Positions 1 to 11,010 of a stretch of 64,000 bases of DNA are shown here, piece after piece. Under the pieces are notes generated by a model. The model did no database searches. It saw only the letters and a list, made by a program, of their open reading frames with translations, and was not told the origin of the DNA. The position numbers were made by a program, and so were the translations under genes. Positions within the stretch are counted from its first letter, which is position 1. Every line of letters begins with the position of its first letter. This DNA comes from Rusavskia elegans. Taxonomy: Eukaryota > Ascomycota > Lecanoromycetes > Teloschistales > Teloschistaceae. The stretch covers positions 434,001-498,000 of the forward strand of contig SAUG01000007.1 in the NCBI GenBank assembly GCA_011316305.1, read 5' to 3'.

Positions 1-77
1 GGGGGACCTTGGGAGGTGATGAGGATATCGAAACAATGCACAGCGGCGACGAGGATGGACTACAGAGTTTTGGATGA
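1..77 (+). CDS. Possible 3' end of an unknown gene (partial)
   Basis: One frame is open from the window edge to a TGA at 75-77 and encodes an acidic tail ending HSGDEDGLQSFG. The protein is not recognisable from so short a piece. It would converge on VPS15, whose stop lies about 95 bases away, an arrangement seen repeatedly elsewhere in the window. It could equally be a chance open frame. Confidence 0.22.
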   Translation, partial: GTLGGDEDIETMHSGDEDGLQSFG

Positions 78-172
78 TATCTGATGTTTGCTGCCATATC
101 CCCAAACCCAGTACCAAACCAGCTCCTCGATCAGCCAACAACGCTAATAGCAACCAATACGTATATCATGGA

Positions 173-3100
173 TCATTGATAAACCTTGATAATTCCAGAC
201 CGGTCCACGGATACCACCATTCCCACCGGGCTCTCTAAAAGAGCCACATCCATGATTGTATCAAGATGGTTCTTCAGCAAATGTTGCTGCTCTTGTGTAA
301 TAACTGTTGATCGGGGCTGCTTCGAGTTTGCCTTCTTGGCGGCCATGTTCCCGGAAGCTTTGGTTCCAGCAGCTGCGTTGGGCGCCGACGGTTCAGACCG
401 CGGGGTGTGCTCAGTGTGAAGTGACAGGCTGGTTGTTGGGTGAGAGGTCGTGTATTTGGGCTGCTCTTCCTGACTCTCCAGCCCGCTAATCACTTTGGAC
501 ACTTCAACCCGCGTAACATCCCAGAAGCGGAGCTTCTTATCCGATCCTCCTGTCAAGAAGAAGCCATACCTCGCTTCTCGGCCATCCTCTGGGTGATCTG
601 TGCCCAAAGTCATAGCCTGGATGCCGTGGTCAGCTTCACCGTTGCCAGCCAGTTCGGCTGACGCTGCAAATCGTCCAAGGATAGATTCGGGCTTCTCCTC
701 GTCCACCCTCCAGGCATCGTACATCTTGACATCATCTTTAGCCATATTTCGAGTTCCGCCAGCCCGGTACACTTCTCGACATTCGCCTTTCTCCAGATCC
801 CATATCGATATATCAGTCTGGCCTGTGCCACCCGTAACGCACACCCACCTACCTTTCCCACGGAATGGATGAACTTGAATGCGCTGAATCGGTGCACCTC
901 GACCAAGACCCCAAGAAGCCACCCGAATTTTCCATCTGATGTCCCAGAAATCAAGAACGCCGTGTGTTGTCCCAATGACCAGCCAATGGCGTTTCGGATC
1001 CAAGCAAAAGCAGGTTGGCGTTCCATGATGGACTGCGTTTTCGAAAGCGAAAAGCTCGCTCATATCTCGCAAGTCTAACGCCAGGACTCGTGATCTGTCT
1101 GTGACGATCACCAAGGTCGAGTAAGATTCAGCTTTGTAATGCTCCAAGGCGATTGCATACTCGCCTTTCGGCAGTTGATATTCTCGAACGAGACGCAATT
1201 TGCCATACCTCGAAGCCTCTCCTACCTGTCGATAATCGACCTTAACAACATTGATTGATCCGTCGGTTGCCCCGCTCACGAACGTGTGGGTATTCTCAAC
1301 AAACGCGAGGCATTTCACTTTTGCTCCTTTGGCATGTGCATGAGTTTGACGGGAGCGGTGAGCGAGATTCCTTTCCAGTCTGAGTGTATCCCATATCTTG
1401 ACCGATCCGTCATCGGACGCTGTTAGGAAGAAGGCATGATCGGGAGACGGAAGGACGCGGTTGATGGAGGCCGTGTGTTCACCGAACGTTGCGATCAACG
1501 TGCCTTCTGGCCGCCAAGGCTTGTCCGACTCCTGACTGACAGCTTTCTTCATCGATGACCTCCTGCCGATAGTTGGGACAAGAGGTCCAAAATCCAGAAC
1601 GTCAAGGGGATAGTGTTCGGAGGCTAAAGTGTCAAGAAGTCTTAGGATGTTGGGGTCATTGCCATCGTAAGTATGAGTTGTTCGGAATTCGTGCCGAGTG
1701 GATTGCTTCTCTTCGGCCGCTTTGGGTGTTGTAGTTGGGGAGCTTGCGATCGATGCTTCTGGCTTGTGAGACCCATCGACTTGACCGAAAGCATTGGCTG
1801 GGGTAGTCCCTGTCTCCGCCACTGATTTGACAGTATCCTTTCTACGAAGCAGGTCAATGGCACTGGACTTGTGACGCACGCTATGGTTTCGTTGTGCGTG
1901 CAGAAGCGTATCCGTTGGCGTGAGCGTGCCGTCGCTCCGCTGCTCGTCCATGCGATGGTCAGGAGACGCCATCTGAACCGAGGGTTTTCTCCTGACAGTG
2001 AAACCAGATTCAGACTTATCATCTGTATCTTTCTCTCCACTGAGGAAAGACGGAGCGGGCGACCGCAGACCCGGTCCTGTTCGCTTGGTGATTGTCTGGG
2101 GCGGAGGCATCTCGATGCCTTTGTTATGGGCCCACTCTGCACGAGCGCTGGGGCGTGGGTTTCTACTTTCGCTCTGAGCATCCTCCAAGGTGGTTGTAGC
2201 CTCCAGCAGTGCGTCAGACAGAGTATGAAGACCAGCGGATGGCGGTGCCCCGTGTCCAATTGTCTGAGGACTGCTGCGATATTTCGTTTTTCTTTTCTTG
2301 GTCTCGAAGAACACAGTATGCGGCGAAATGCCGAGTTCTCTCAACTTCTTCACGCCTCCGGGCAAAGCTTCACTGGGTTCATCGGCTGATCGCCTTGGGC
2401 TCATGTGCCAGATGTATTCCCTCAAAGCTACCAATTTCATATCATCGTCCTGCACCATTCCAAGGTTACGCAGCCTACTGAACCACTGCTCATCTTCGTC
2501 GTTTCTTGGGACCTTTTTGAGTATGTCAGGCCGCAGATCCTTGGACGCTATATTCGAGACTGCTTGTTCTCGCGAGTTGAACGAGAAGGTCCTCTGTTGT
2601 TGCGCAGGCTTCCAGAAGAGCCCTCCCTGGTTTTTGGTCGCCCAAGTCATAGCCAATTCCATCACGCTCCGTGGCAGGGGTTTCTTTAGAGCATTCAGTA
2701 CATTACTTTCCGACAAGTCGACAATCTGAAATCTCATGTATGGTTGGACAAGAGGCAAAACCATGCAATGTATATCAGCTATGGAAAGGAACTGCGTGGA
2801 AGCCGAAAGGAAGTGAACTGCTGCTTCTCTGATCCAGATGTTGGGATGTATCAAGAAGCGCGCTATAATATCTACCATCTCCCAGATCTTGACTCGCTGG
2901 AAGAGGCCAAGCTCTGCCATGCTGGCGAACGAGGATAGAACCTGTTCTACCACGAACTCTTCAGGATCCGTCAAAGCTTGTGCCATGACTGGAAGGATGA
3001 ATTCTTCGAGACCGGTGCCGCCTATGAATGTCGCCACACCTACGACGGTCTGAAAAAAGGCACATTTTAGTATCCAGTCTCGGTCATTCAAGTACGTGTT

Positions 3101-5073
3101 GAGGTGGCTCAGGACAACGTCGCTGGCTTTGATACTTCCCAAGAATATGCATAAGCTCGATACGGAGTCTAAGAACGCTCTTCGCACAGACGCGTCCTCG
3201 TCTGTCAACAAAATCTTGGTGTGACCCTCAAAATAGTCAACCAGGTCACGTCGTGCGACATCGAAGAGGTTCTGATACCCTACGTGGGTGGGAACACCAT
3301 CCTCGGTTTCGGGGTCAATCGTAGGGATCGAGCCACCATTTCTGAGGGCTTGTACCAAGTCAAGAATTCGAGACGAACTATGAGCGAGGGTAGCCAAACA
3401 TTTCGCATAAATAGTCCTGACTAGAGGCCTCGTGGGTAGCGTAGGACTTTCGACGAGGTTCTGTAGGCGCGGCCGAATATACTCTGTGAAAACGTTGGCA
3501 TTGACGGGTGAGACGACGGATATAACCGCAAGCTGCAGAAGGCTCAGTTAGACGCATCAATGTAATAGATCGCACTTCTCACCAGCTGAGCTACGGTTCG
3601 TACAGCAGCTGCCTTGACGAGCTCGGACCTGTCATTCAACAAGGCGGTCGCGTATGGTAGGACACGATCGAGCTTCCCTTCATCAGTGATCCTCTCAGCA
3701 AAAGCCAACATGAGATCGCATGCGCGCAGTTTTGCTGTAGCTCTAGCTGTGTTTCGTAAAGATGAAACAACAAGTGTTAAAAATATGAGAGAACCGTCAT
3801 CAATGGGACGTCTTCCAGCGGAATCTGCAGTGTGCCTGTTGTTTGGTACGTCCACTTGAACAGGGATAGTCCCGTTGGCCGCCTGTCGTCCAGCGAAAGC
3901 AGGGGCTCTATCCTTTTCATTCTCGTAGCCGAGGAAAAAGGAGATCTTATCGAAATCGACATAGACTCTGTCGATGCGGTCGTCGGCTTCTCCAAAATTA
4001 CTTGTCTCCGGTAGGACAGGAGTTCGTCCAGAGGAGGGATCTGTAATCACACCCATGTACTGGTGCAAGAAGCTATAGAAATATTCGGGAAAAGCTTTGC
4101 GCCTCCAGAAGTTGAGATATTCTTCAGCGGCGTATCTAGATTCTGGATCCAACTGTATCATATGATTTACGAGTTCTCTGATCTCCTTGTCCTGTATTTT
4201 GTCCAACAGGCTGAACGCAGGGTCGAATTCGCCCTTCCGATACTTATAAAGTTGGCTGAGGGTGAAGATTGGACTTTCGAGAAACAGCTCGGCGATGACG
4301 CATCCAACGCTGAAAACGTCCATAGCCCAAGTCAGGCCTCTGCCATCATCGCTCTCGTCGGCCGATAGGAAACGCTCTGGTGCTAGATAACAGGTTCTCC
4401 GACCCGAAGTATCAAAGTAGTATGAAAAATCTGCAGGATTGTCTTCAGGGAGTCGAGTCTTTTTGTAACAGGAAGAGAAGTCTGTCAGGTACAGCCAGTT
4501 CCAAGATGTGACCAAGATGTTCTCTGTCTTGATGTCTCCGTGGAAAACATTCCGGGCGTGGCAGTCTCTCAAAGCGCACAGCAACTGGAAAGCTAGCCAT
4601 TTTTTCTCGATATCTTCCAGAAAAGGACGAGTGCTTTTGGTGTCAGTGGACAAGAAAGAGCAAGAATGGGCAATCTCACCTCATTCGATCGTACAGCGAG
4701 CTATAGAGATATTGTCTAACCAGGTAGCCGTTGGTGGTAGTCTCAAGAACCCGTTGATAGGGGAGGGCGTTAGGGACGTCGGACAGGGCATCGCGTTCAC
4801 CTAGAGTTGGTGTCAGTCATTTACGATGTTATGGAGAGTAACCGGATCAACCTACTCACGCCGTAGAGCCCGCACGTATTTCCCTAGATCGAGCTGAGGA
4901 TAGGGCTTCATGACAAGCTTGACAACGACAAGCCCATGTTGATGACGTGCCCTGATGCTCTTCATGAGTCTTGCCTGGCCCAAAGCCTTTTCATAAGTCA
5001 AGTCCGCGAGCTCCGGAACATCGATGCCGGCAGGTCCTGACGACAAAGTCGTCAGACTGAATCCTTGGCCCAT
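173..5073 (-). CDS. VPS15: VPS15: regulatory protein kinase of the class III PI3-kinase complex
   Basis: Vps15 anchors and activates the Vps34 PI3-kinase at endosome, vacuole and autophagosome membranes. Four exons read in phase: 4860-5073, 4680-4800, 3583-4633 and 173-3532, with introns of 59, 46 and 50 bp, giving about 1581 residues, normal for the family. The protein begins MGQG, a myristoylation signal. A kinase domain follows, with catalytic loop HGDIKTEN near residue 143, then DFSS in the DFG position and the family segment CYLAPERF. The glycine-rich loop is degenerate, as is typical of Vps15. HEAT-like helices fill the middle, then a low-complexity charged region, then C-terminal WD40 repeats (for example ASDDGSVKIWDT and TGGSDKKLRFWDV). 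The start is fixed by the myristoylation site. Confidence 0.96.
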
Positions 5074-5514
5074 GTTGCACGTCCCTGAATATCTAGTCTG
5101 GAGGCATGGGTAGTAATAGTAACGGCCTCATAGTTTGGGACTGATGCTGCAGCAGCATGTGTCTAGAGGTCCTGTGTTACTGGAGGCTCCCAGAACATTT
5201 GGCGTTGCGTCCTTGGGATATTTGATAGCTTGTTGAGCGGTACTTGACCTGGTTTAAATTTACGTGAGGCATCGGAGTTCCATAGGGCTGAGATTTGTCA
5301 CGAATATCGCGAAATACGCCTTCACATTCGATACTGCATGATCTACCTTACAGTAGAGTCGTTCATGGAGTCTGTGGCTCGAATCCTATGGATGTGGGTA
5401 GATCTAGCGACCGCTTCAGAGACACTGCCCGCTGCACATCCATTTCATCCATCCAAGCCGTGTCCTCCGATCACCCTGCCGAATGACAACACGCTATTGC
5501 TGCATGACCTCGTC
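5074..5514. other. Intergenic: upstream of VPS15
   Basis: These 441 bases lie between the VPS15 start and the stop of the next minus-strand gene. They must hold the VPS15 promoter and the 3' end of the neighbour. No convincing ORF, RNA gene or repeat was seen. Confidence 0.6.
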
Positions 5515-6028
5515 CTACTTGATACCCTTCTTCCGGAGCATTTCCTCTTCTTCTTGTTGAATCTCAGCATCGATCTTTGCGCCCTTTGATGGTTCGTTGC
5601 CGTGCTTCCTAGCCTGGGGACCCTCATTGTTAGCACCAAGGCCTCAGAGGGAGCTCTGGGAGATACATACGGGCAACGTAGGATCAGCCTGGGAATCTTG
5701 TGCCTCTTTGCTGATCGGCTCCGAGTCATTCTCGCGCTGCCGAGAGTGCGTCAGCGTCAATACGAGCAGTTCCAAGTTCGTCTTTACCTTTGCCTCTCTG
5801 TCAAGTTTGTTTGCAATAGATCTCTCGTCCTCTGTAGAGCACACGCTGGTCAGCCCGAAGTGAGAGCAGTTGCCTGACTTCGATTTGTGTACTTGAGTCG
5901 TTGGCCTTGTGGCTGTTTGGTTGGCCTTCCTTGTAGCGTTCGGCCTCGTTTTTTTCTGAATTCTTGACGTTTCGTTGATCTCCGGCTTCGTACACGCCAC
6001 CCCCGCCGACGTTGGATGTACCGCTCAT
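5515..6028 (-). CDS. Small hydrophilic conserved-type fungal protein, function unknown
   Basis: Four short exons read in phase: 5893-6028, 5788-5831, 5671-5736 and 5515-5613, giving 114 residues. The introns are about 41-61 bp with GT and AG ends. The protein starts MSGTSNVGGGGVYEAGDQRN, is rich in Lys, Glu, Asp, Asn and Ser, contains KDERSIANKLDREAK, and ends in an acidic helix followed by MLRKKGIK. There is no membrane segment or signal peptide and few bulky hydrophobics, so it is probably largely disordered. I recall no named family with confidence and infer no function. It is the last intact gene before the transposon nest; its start lies about 250 bases from the AT-rich boundary, so its promoter abuts RIP-affected DNA. 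Confidence 0.75.
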
Positions 6029-6284
6029 TTTGAGAATTGGATCAGGCTCAGCTGTGGTATAGAGAAGAGACGGTGCGTTGCTGTGAAATATTGGGCAAGC
6101 TGTTATGAGTTAATCGTGAAGAAACTTATTAGTGGGCAATAATGCCTTGTCTCGGATGACGCAACGCTTCCGAGACGGGTTAGACAAGTCACGCGGAGCA
6201 TCTTCAGAGGAGCAATCCGGCTAGCGTCCAGTGGTCTGAGACAACCTAGCTGCACCCCTATGTAGTTGTTTTACCGTGAAGACG

Positions 6285-7105
6285 CGCTATTTACACTATA
6301 ATATCGTTTGTTATAGTAACCAATACGGTTACGATTTAGAGGTAGTTTTTTTTTTATTATAGATACAAAACTGTTACCGTTAATATTTTTATTACGGTAA
6401 TCAGCCGAAATTTACGGTAACTAGCTGAAATATAATCTTTTAATTAACGTCGTCTTAACGCTGTCCTATTAGCGTTCGACTATTTTTTTTTCTATCGAAT
6501 CTATATATAATATACAGCTATTAATTAGATTGGTCGTCGAATCGGATTTCGAATCCGAATTAATTAATCCGATCCGATTCGACCGAGTTTCGGATCCTAA
6601 ATCGTAATCCGACCCGATCTGCTAAAACTACTAAACTCTAGTATAAAAATATAAAGCTAATATAACTTTTATACGAATTTACTAAAAAAAACTCTAATTA
6701 ATTAACTACGTTAACTAGAAAGATTTTAATTCGAAGAAATATATTATTTAAATATATTACTTTTTTTAAACTATTAAAAATATACTATAATAAATATATT
6801 TTATAATCGAATCGAATTCGAATTCCGATCGGATTACTAAAATCGAATCGAATATTCGACGATTCGACGGAAATTCGATTCGAACCGGCCGGTCTATTAT
6901 TAACTACTAATTATTACGCCTGTAGATAATCTTTGTATATATACGCCTTCGGGTAAAAATCGTTTGAATCGTTCGAATCCGAATTTAAATTTATTACGGT
7001 ATTAAAGATATTGGCGTTGTACGATATTCGAATCGACGTTTTAGCGGTTTTGGTACGTTTTTAACGTAACGAGTCTTAAATTCGTATTATTAGTATTATT
7101 ACTTC
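6285..7105. repeat. RIP-mutated DNA left of the copia element
   Basis: This AT-rich sequence continues across the copia insertion at 33121 and so formed one piece of roughly 1 kb with 33121-33290 before the insertion. It contains many short palindromic ATTCGAAT-type motifs around 6535-6620 and 6800-6900. No terminal repeats or protein relics were recognised, so its class is unknown. Because RIP targets duplicated DNA, it is probably itself an older repeat. Bases 7101-7105 (ACTTC) are the left target-site duplication of the copia element. Confidence 0.6.
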
Positions 7106-7434
7106 TATTAAAGTAAATACGTATTTTGATTTAGTGAAATAAATTATAGAAATAACTCTACCTATTTAATTAATTAAAGAATAGATAAAAATTCTATATA
7201 GAATTTTTATTTTCTAAATTAAATTAGTATATTAAATTTACGATATAGATTATATAATCTATACTATTATAACGCGAACTTTAACTCGAATCTCGGCGCG
7301 AATTTTAACGCGAATTTTTAGAATAATCTATACGCTAAACCTTCGGTATAGATTATATAATCTATATTACCGTAACGCGTATTTTAATACGAATTTTAAT
7401 ACGAATTTTATCTAAACTGCTGTATATTTTAATA
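7106..7434 (-). repeat. Copia 3' LTR
   Basis: A 329 bp repeat of 32792-33120 with the same length and order of landmarks, including two copies of an ATAGATTATATAATCTAT palindrome and the GCGCGAATTTTAACGCGAA series. It is the 3' LTR because RNase H lies next to it on the minus strand. It is more heavily RIP-mutated than its partner. Confidence 0.92.
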
Positions 7435-7799
7435 TTTCTACTCGGTATATAGATAATTTTTTTTTAAATTATTAGTTTCTATTACCTTCGAATTTTAAAT
7501 AATAAACGATTTAAATTTGGAAAGATTTAGATAATTGGTATTTAATTCGAACTTCTATTAATTTTTATACCGAATTACTTTTTAAACGTTCTATATTTAT
7601 CTTTTATTAATAGTTTAATTAAATTATTAACTATTATTTCTATATTTAATATAAAGTTAATAATAATAAAATTATATTTATATAGGTCGCGGATATTATA
7701 ATAGTTAATATCGATATATTTTAACCGATTATAAATATATTTATTACCTACTAACGCGAGTACTATTTAGTTATCGCCTCTAATTTAAATAGACCAAGT

Positions 7800-8330
7800 T
7801 AATTTATATATTTCGATTTCGATAATATTAATATATTTAAAATTATCGCTAATAAATTTAGTAAATTTAAAATATTTTAGTAATTATAAAATTTAGAAGC
7901 TTTCTTTCGCGTAGATTAATAATACTATATATTTAGCTTCGGTTATTCAAGTTATAATTTACTTCTATTTACAGTTTATCTATAATACCGGTCCGCCGGC
8001 GAATATATAGATATAAGCGAAAATAGACTTTCTATCGATTAGATTTATTATATAATCGGAATCGGAGAAACCGGTAATCGTTTAATTTCTACTAGCGCTA
8101 AATACTAGACTTTTATCGATAATCGATCGAATATATTTTAGAAGGTTTTTTAGAATTTATCGATAATATTTAGCGAGATTACTAAAATATTAACTAAAGT
8201 ATTTAAAAGCGAATATAATATCCGGTCGGATAAAAATATACGCGTATATTAGATTTCCGATTTTTTTTTAATACTATTTAGAATTAGTACGTTTATCGTC
8301 CGGTTTTATAGAACGGAAACTACTATAGCT
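7800..8330 (-). pseudogene. Copia RNase H relic
   Basis: The minus-strand frame reads, with stop codons, a segment like YAYIFIRPDIIFAF, then GFSDSDY and LIDRKSIFAYIYIFAGGPV, then TEAKYI. These match the copia RNase H pattern of a TRPDI motif, then a SDSDYAGD-like acidic motif and RKS, then a TEAEY motif. Most substitutions from the expected residues are explained by C to T or G to A changes. It is cut at 8350-8354 by the first gypsy insertion. Confidence 0.88.
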
Positions 8331-8354
8331 ATTAATAGAAAATTTAATTGATTT

Positions 8355-8764
8355 TATAACGTTTCTATATATTAGAAGGCGTTACGTTCGAGTCTAGTTA
8401 TAGTCGTGGATATAATCCGAGCTATTAAATAGTAAAAGGGTTCTAGTATAGATTATTATAACTAATTCTATATAGCTATAGAGATACGGTTATAATATTA
8501 CGAGGTATCTTTATTATAAAATAATTAAAAAGAAAAAAGTAGAAATATATTTAATAATTATATTAATAACTAATAAAAAAAACTATTTATAGAAATAGTA
8601 AACGATATATATAATAAAAGTAGCTATAAAAACCGATAGATAACTATCTACTAAAAGTTCTATTAAAAAAGGCGGCTATAACGGCTATAGGCGGCTGAAA
8701 ATAATTAGACTCGTTTACCTAACTAATTTTTCTAGACAATTTCTATAAAGTTATAGATATAATA
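8355..8764 (-). repeat. 3' LTR of the short gypsy element
   Basis: A 410 bp repeat of 19639-20047. Shared landmarks are ATATATTAGA near the start, a GGTTATAATATTACGA block, and a GGCGGCTATA repeat (GGCGGCTATAACGGCTATAG) near the end. This copy has lost almost all CA and TG dinucleotides, while the other copy keeps several in its last 60 bases. Confidence 0.88.
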
Positions 8765-10471
8765 CGGCTCTTTCTATATCGTTTTTTATCTAATATAAAA
8801 ACCGTCTATAGAATATAAAAAGGTTTTTTTCTTTTTTTTTTTCTTTTTTTTATTAATATCTTTATTATACGTTCTCGAAGAGGAAATCGACTAAAATCTT
8901 TTTATTATATTTAGTTAAAAGGAATTATAATACTTTTTCTTTATTTTCTATATATCTATAATCTTTTAAAAGAATATAAAATCGAAGTTAGTAGTAATAT
9001 TTATAGTAAATATATTCGGATTTAGAAATTATACGATCTTCTAATATCTAATATTATCTATATATTATTTCTTTTATTTTTTTATTTCTATTAACTTTCG
9101 TAGAAAAGTATTTTAAAGATAAAAAAAATAAACTTCGTTTTAATATCGCGGGTATTTTTAATAAATATTCTAAAATTTACGATTATATCGAATTTTTTTT
9201 TAATTCCGAAAAGGAAATTTATAATAAATATTTAGCCTAGAAATTAGATTTCCGCCGATTTTTTAGTAAATAAAAATATTTTATTACTTATTATCGCGTT
9301 TTAGATAAACGTAAAAGTAATTTTATTATTTAAAAGTAATACGTATTTTCTAAATTTAATTAATTTAACGATCCGGTTATATTTTACTCTTCTATTACTT
9401 TTATACCAGCCGTATAAAAGACGTCTATTAAATTAATATCTAGATTTTATTTAGATAATCTAAATTAAATTTTAAAAGATTTTAATTTTTTTTAATCTAT
9501 AAAAAATATAGGGTTTAAAAAAGGTCTAGTAAAAGATTCTTTTACTATTTATTTTTATATATTTCGGATTATATATCTATATTATAAATTATTTCCGGTT
9601 TCTTTAATAGTTTTACTAAATTTTATTTTTTAGTAACTGTTTCGTCCTATAATAATAAAAACGGATACTAATCGAATTCTTCGTTTTTAAATTAAATATT
9701 ATATACTAGGTCCGGTATTCCTTTATTTTAGTCTATTTAATTTAGTTTATAGTATTCGATTTTATCTATAGCTTTAACTATACTATAGTATATCTTTCTA
9801 ATATAGTTTATCTAAAGTTATTAAAATATTTTTCTATTTTTATTATATTTTTTAGTAAATTATTGAAAAAAAGTAATAGTATTTCTTCTAAATTTTTATT
9901 TCCTAAACTTTTCCGTTTTTTTTAAATTATCTAAGTTTTTAATCTTTTTATAATTTATTATTAAAACTTTATCTATTCTTTTATATAAAAGGTTTTTATA
10001 AACTAGAAAATATATTATTTATAGTTTTAATTTTTTATCGATAGTATTTTTTTTTATTAGTCTTTTTAAAATTAATTCTTTCTATTCGTTTCCTAAAATA
10101 ATATAACTTTTCTAACTTTCGATTATAGTAAAATTTATTATTCTAATTAATCTATATTTTATTTTAATTTCGATATCGAAGATTCTATTATTATTTATTA
10201 TTTTTCTATAGAAATATCTTTTAATTTTATTATAAAATCTCTTTATAACTTTATTATTATTTTTTCTATTTTTAAAAACTATTATTTATTAACTTCCGAT
10301 TTTAATTTTAAATATTACTATAAAAGGTTTTTCGGTTTTATATAATTTAAAATCGATTATCGGCTTTATTTTTTATATTTTTTTTAATTTTTTAAAGTAG
10401 TATTCTATCCCTTTCTTATCCGATAGATAGATAGAGTAAATATTATTATTGTAAAGTAGGTATATTCCTAG
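8765..10471 (-). other. Internal part of the short gypsy element, content unrecognised
   Basis: AT-rich, RIP-mutated DNA between the 3' LTR of the short gypsy element and the insertion point of the second gypsy element. Translations of the minus strand give low-complexity Lys/Ile/Phe-rich readings, and I could not match any retroelement domain. There is a T-rich tract near 8817-8850. Confidence 0.5.
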
Positions 10472-10476
10472 AGCAG

Positions 10477-10694
10477 TGCACGATTGTAGACCAAACGAAA
10501 GATATATTATAGAATTAACTTATATCCTAAAAAGATTAGGGTATAGCCTAGTAATAAAAGAAAAGGAAAAAGCGGGGAAGGATCGAAATCCGACGCGCTA
10601 GTAATATTCTAGCGACTAGACGGCGAACCTCGTCTCTAAACGTTCTAATTATATTTCCAGGGCTTATATAACGCGTCTAGCGTTTTATAATTAT
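10477..10694 (-). repeat. 3' LTR of the nested gypsy element
   Basis: A 218 bp repeat of 18586-18803. Both carry AGCCTAGTAATAAA, a GAAAAGGAAAAAGCGG tract, CTAGCGACTAG, and TATATAACGCGTCT near the 3' end. The first 30 bases of this copy keep CA and TG dinucleotides (TGCACGATTGTAGACC) and so escaped most RIP. Confidence 0.87.
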
Positions 10695-10920
10695 CTTTTT
10701 TTTAGCGATATCGTTTCCGATATTATATTATATCTGTCTATATATTTATAGTATTTATTAAATAAACCTATTAACCTTATAGTTAACTATAAAGATTAAA
10801 AAGAGTAAAAAAAAGAGTTACTCGATAGCTATTATTATAATTAGCCTCTATCTATATATAATTATATCTTAGTTATATAGATATATACTAGAATAAAGCT
10901 AAAAGATCAAATTAAAAGAC

Positions 10921-11010
10921 GGTACTATTAGAATTCGAATCTAGATTTCCTATTTAATAAAATACGATCGTAATTATAATTAGAACTGCTAGCCGCTATA
11001 TTATAGTATC
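10921..11010 (-). repeat. RIP-mutated tRNA-like sequence (tRNA pseudogene or SINE head)
   Basis: On the minus strand this 90-base segment has tRNA features. Its ends GATACTA and TAGTACC pair at six of seven positions, and the seventh is restored by undoing one G to A change. An A-box-like stretch reads TAGCGGCTAGCAG, and a T-arm reads CTAGA, TTCGAAT, TCTAA around a B-box GATTCGAATTC. The anticodon region is too long for a plain tRNA and may hold an intron; I could not assign an isotype. RIP-type changes in the stems make a working tRNA unlikely. Confidence 0.4.

Noticed and set aside
1642..2389. Overlapping ORFs of up to 205 codons within VPS15
   Set aside because: They are shadows of the Vps15 low-complexity linker; the in-phase frame continues through to the WD40 repeats.
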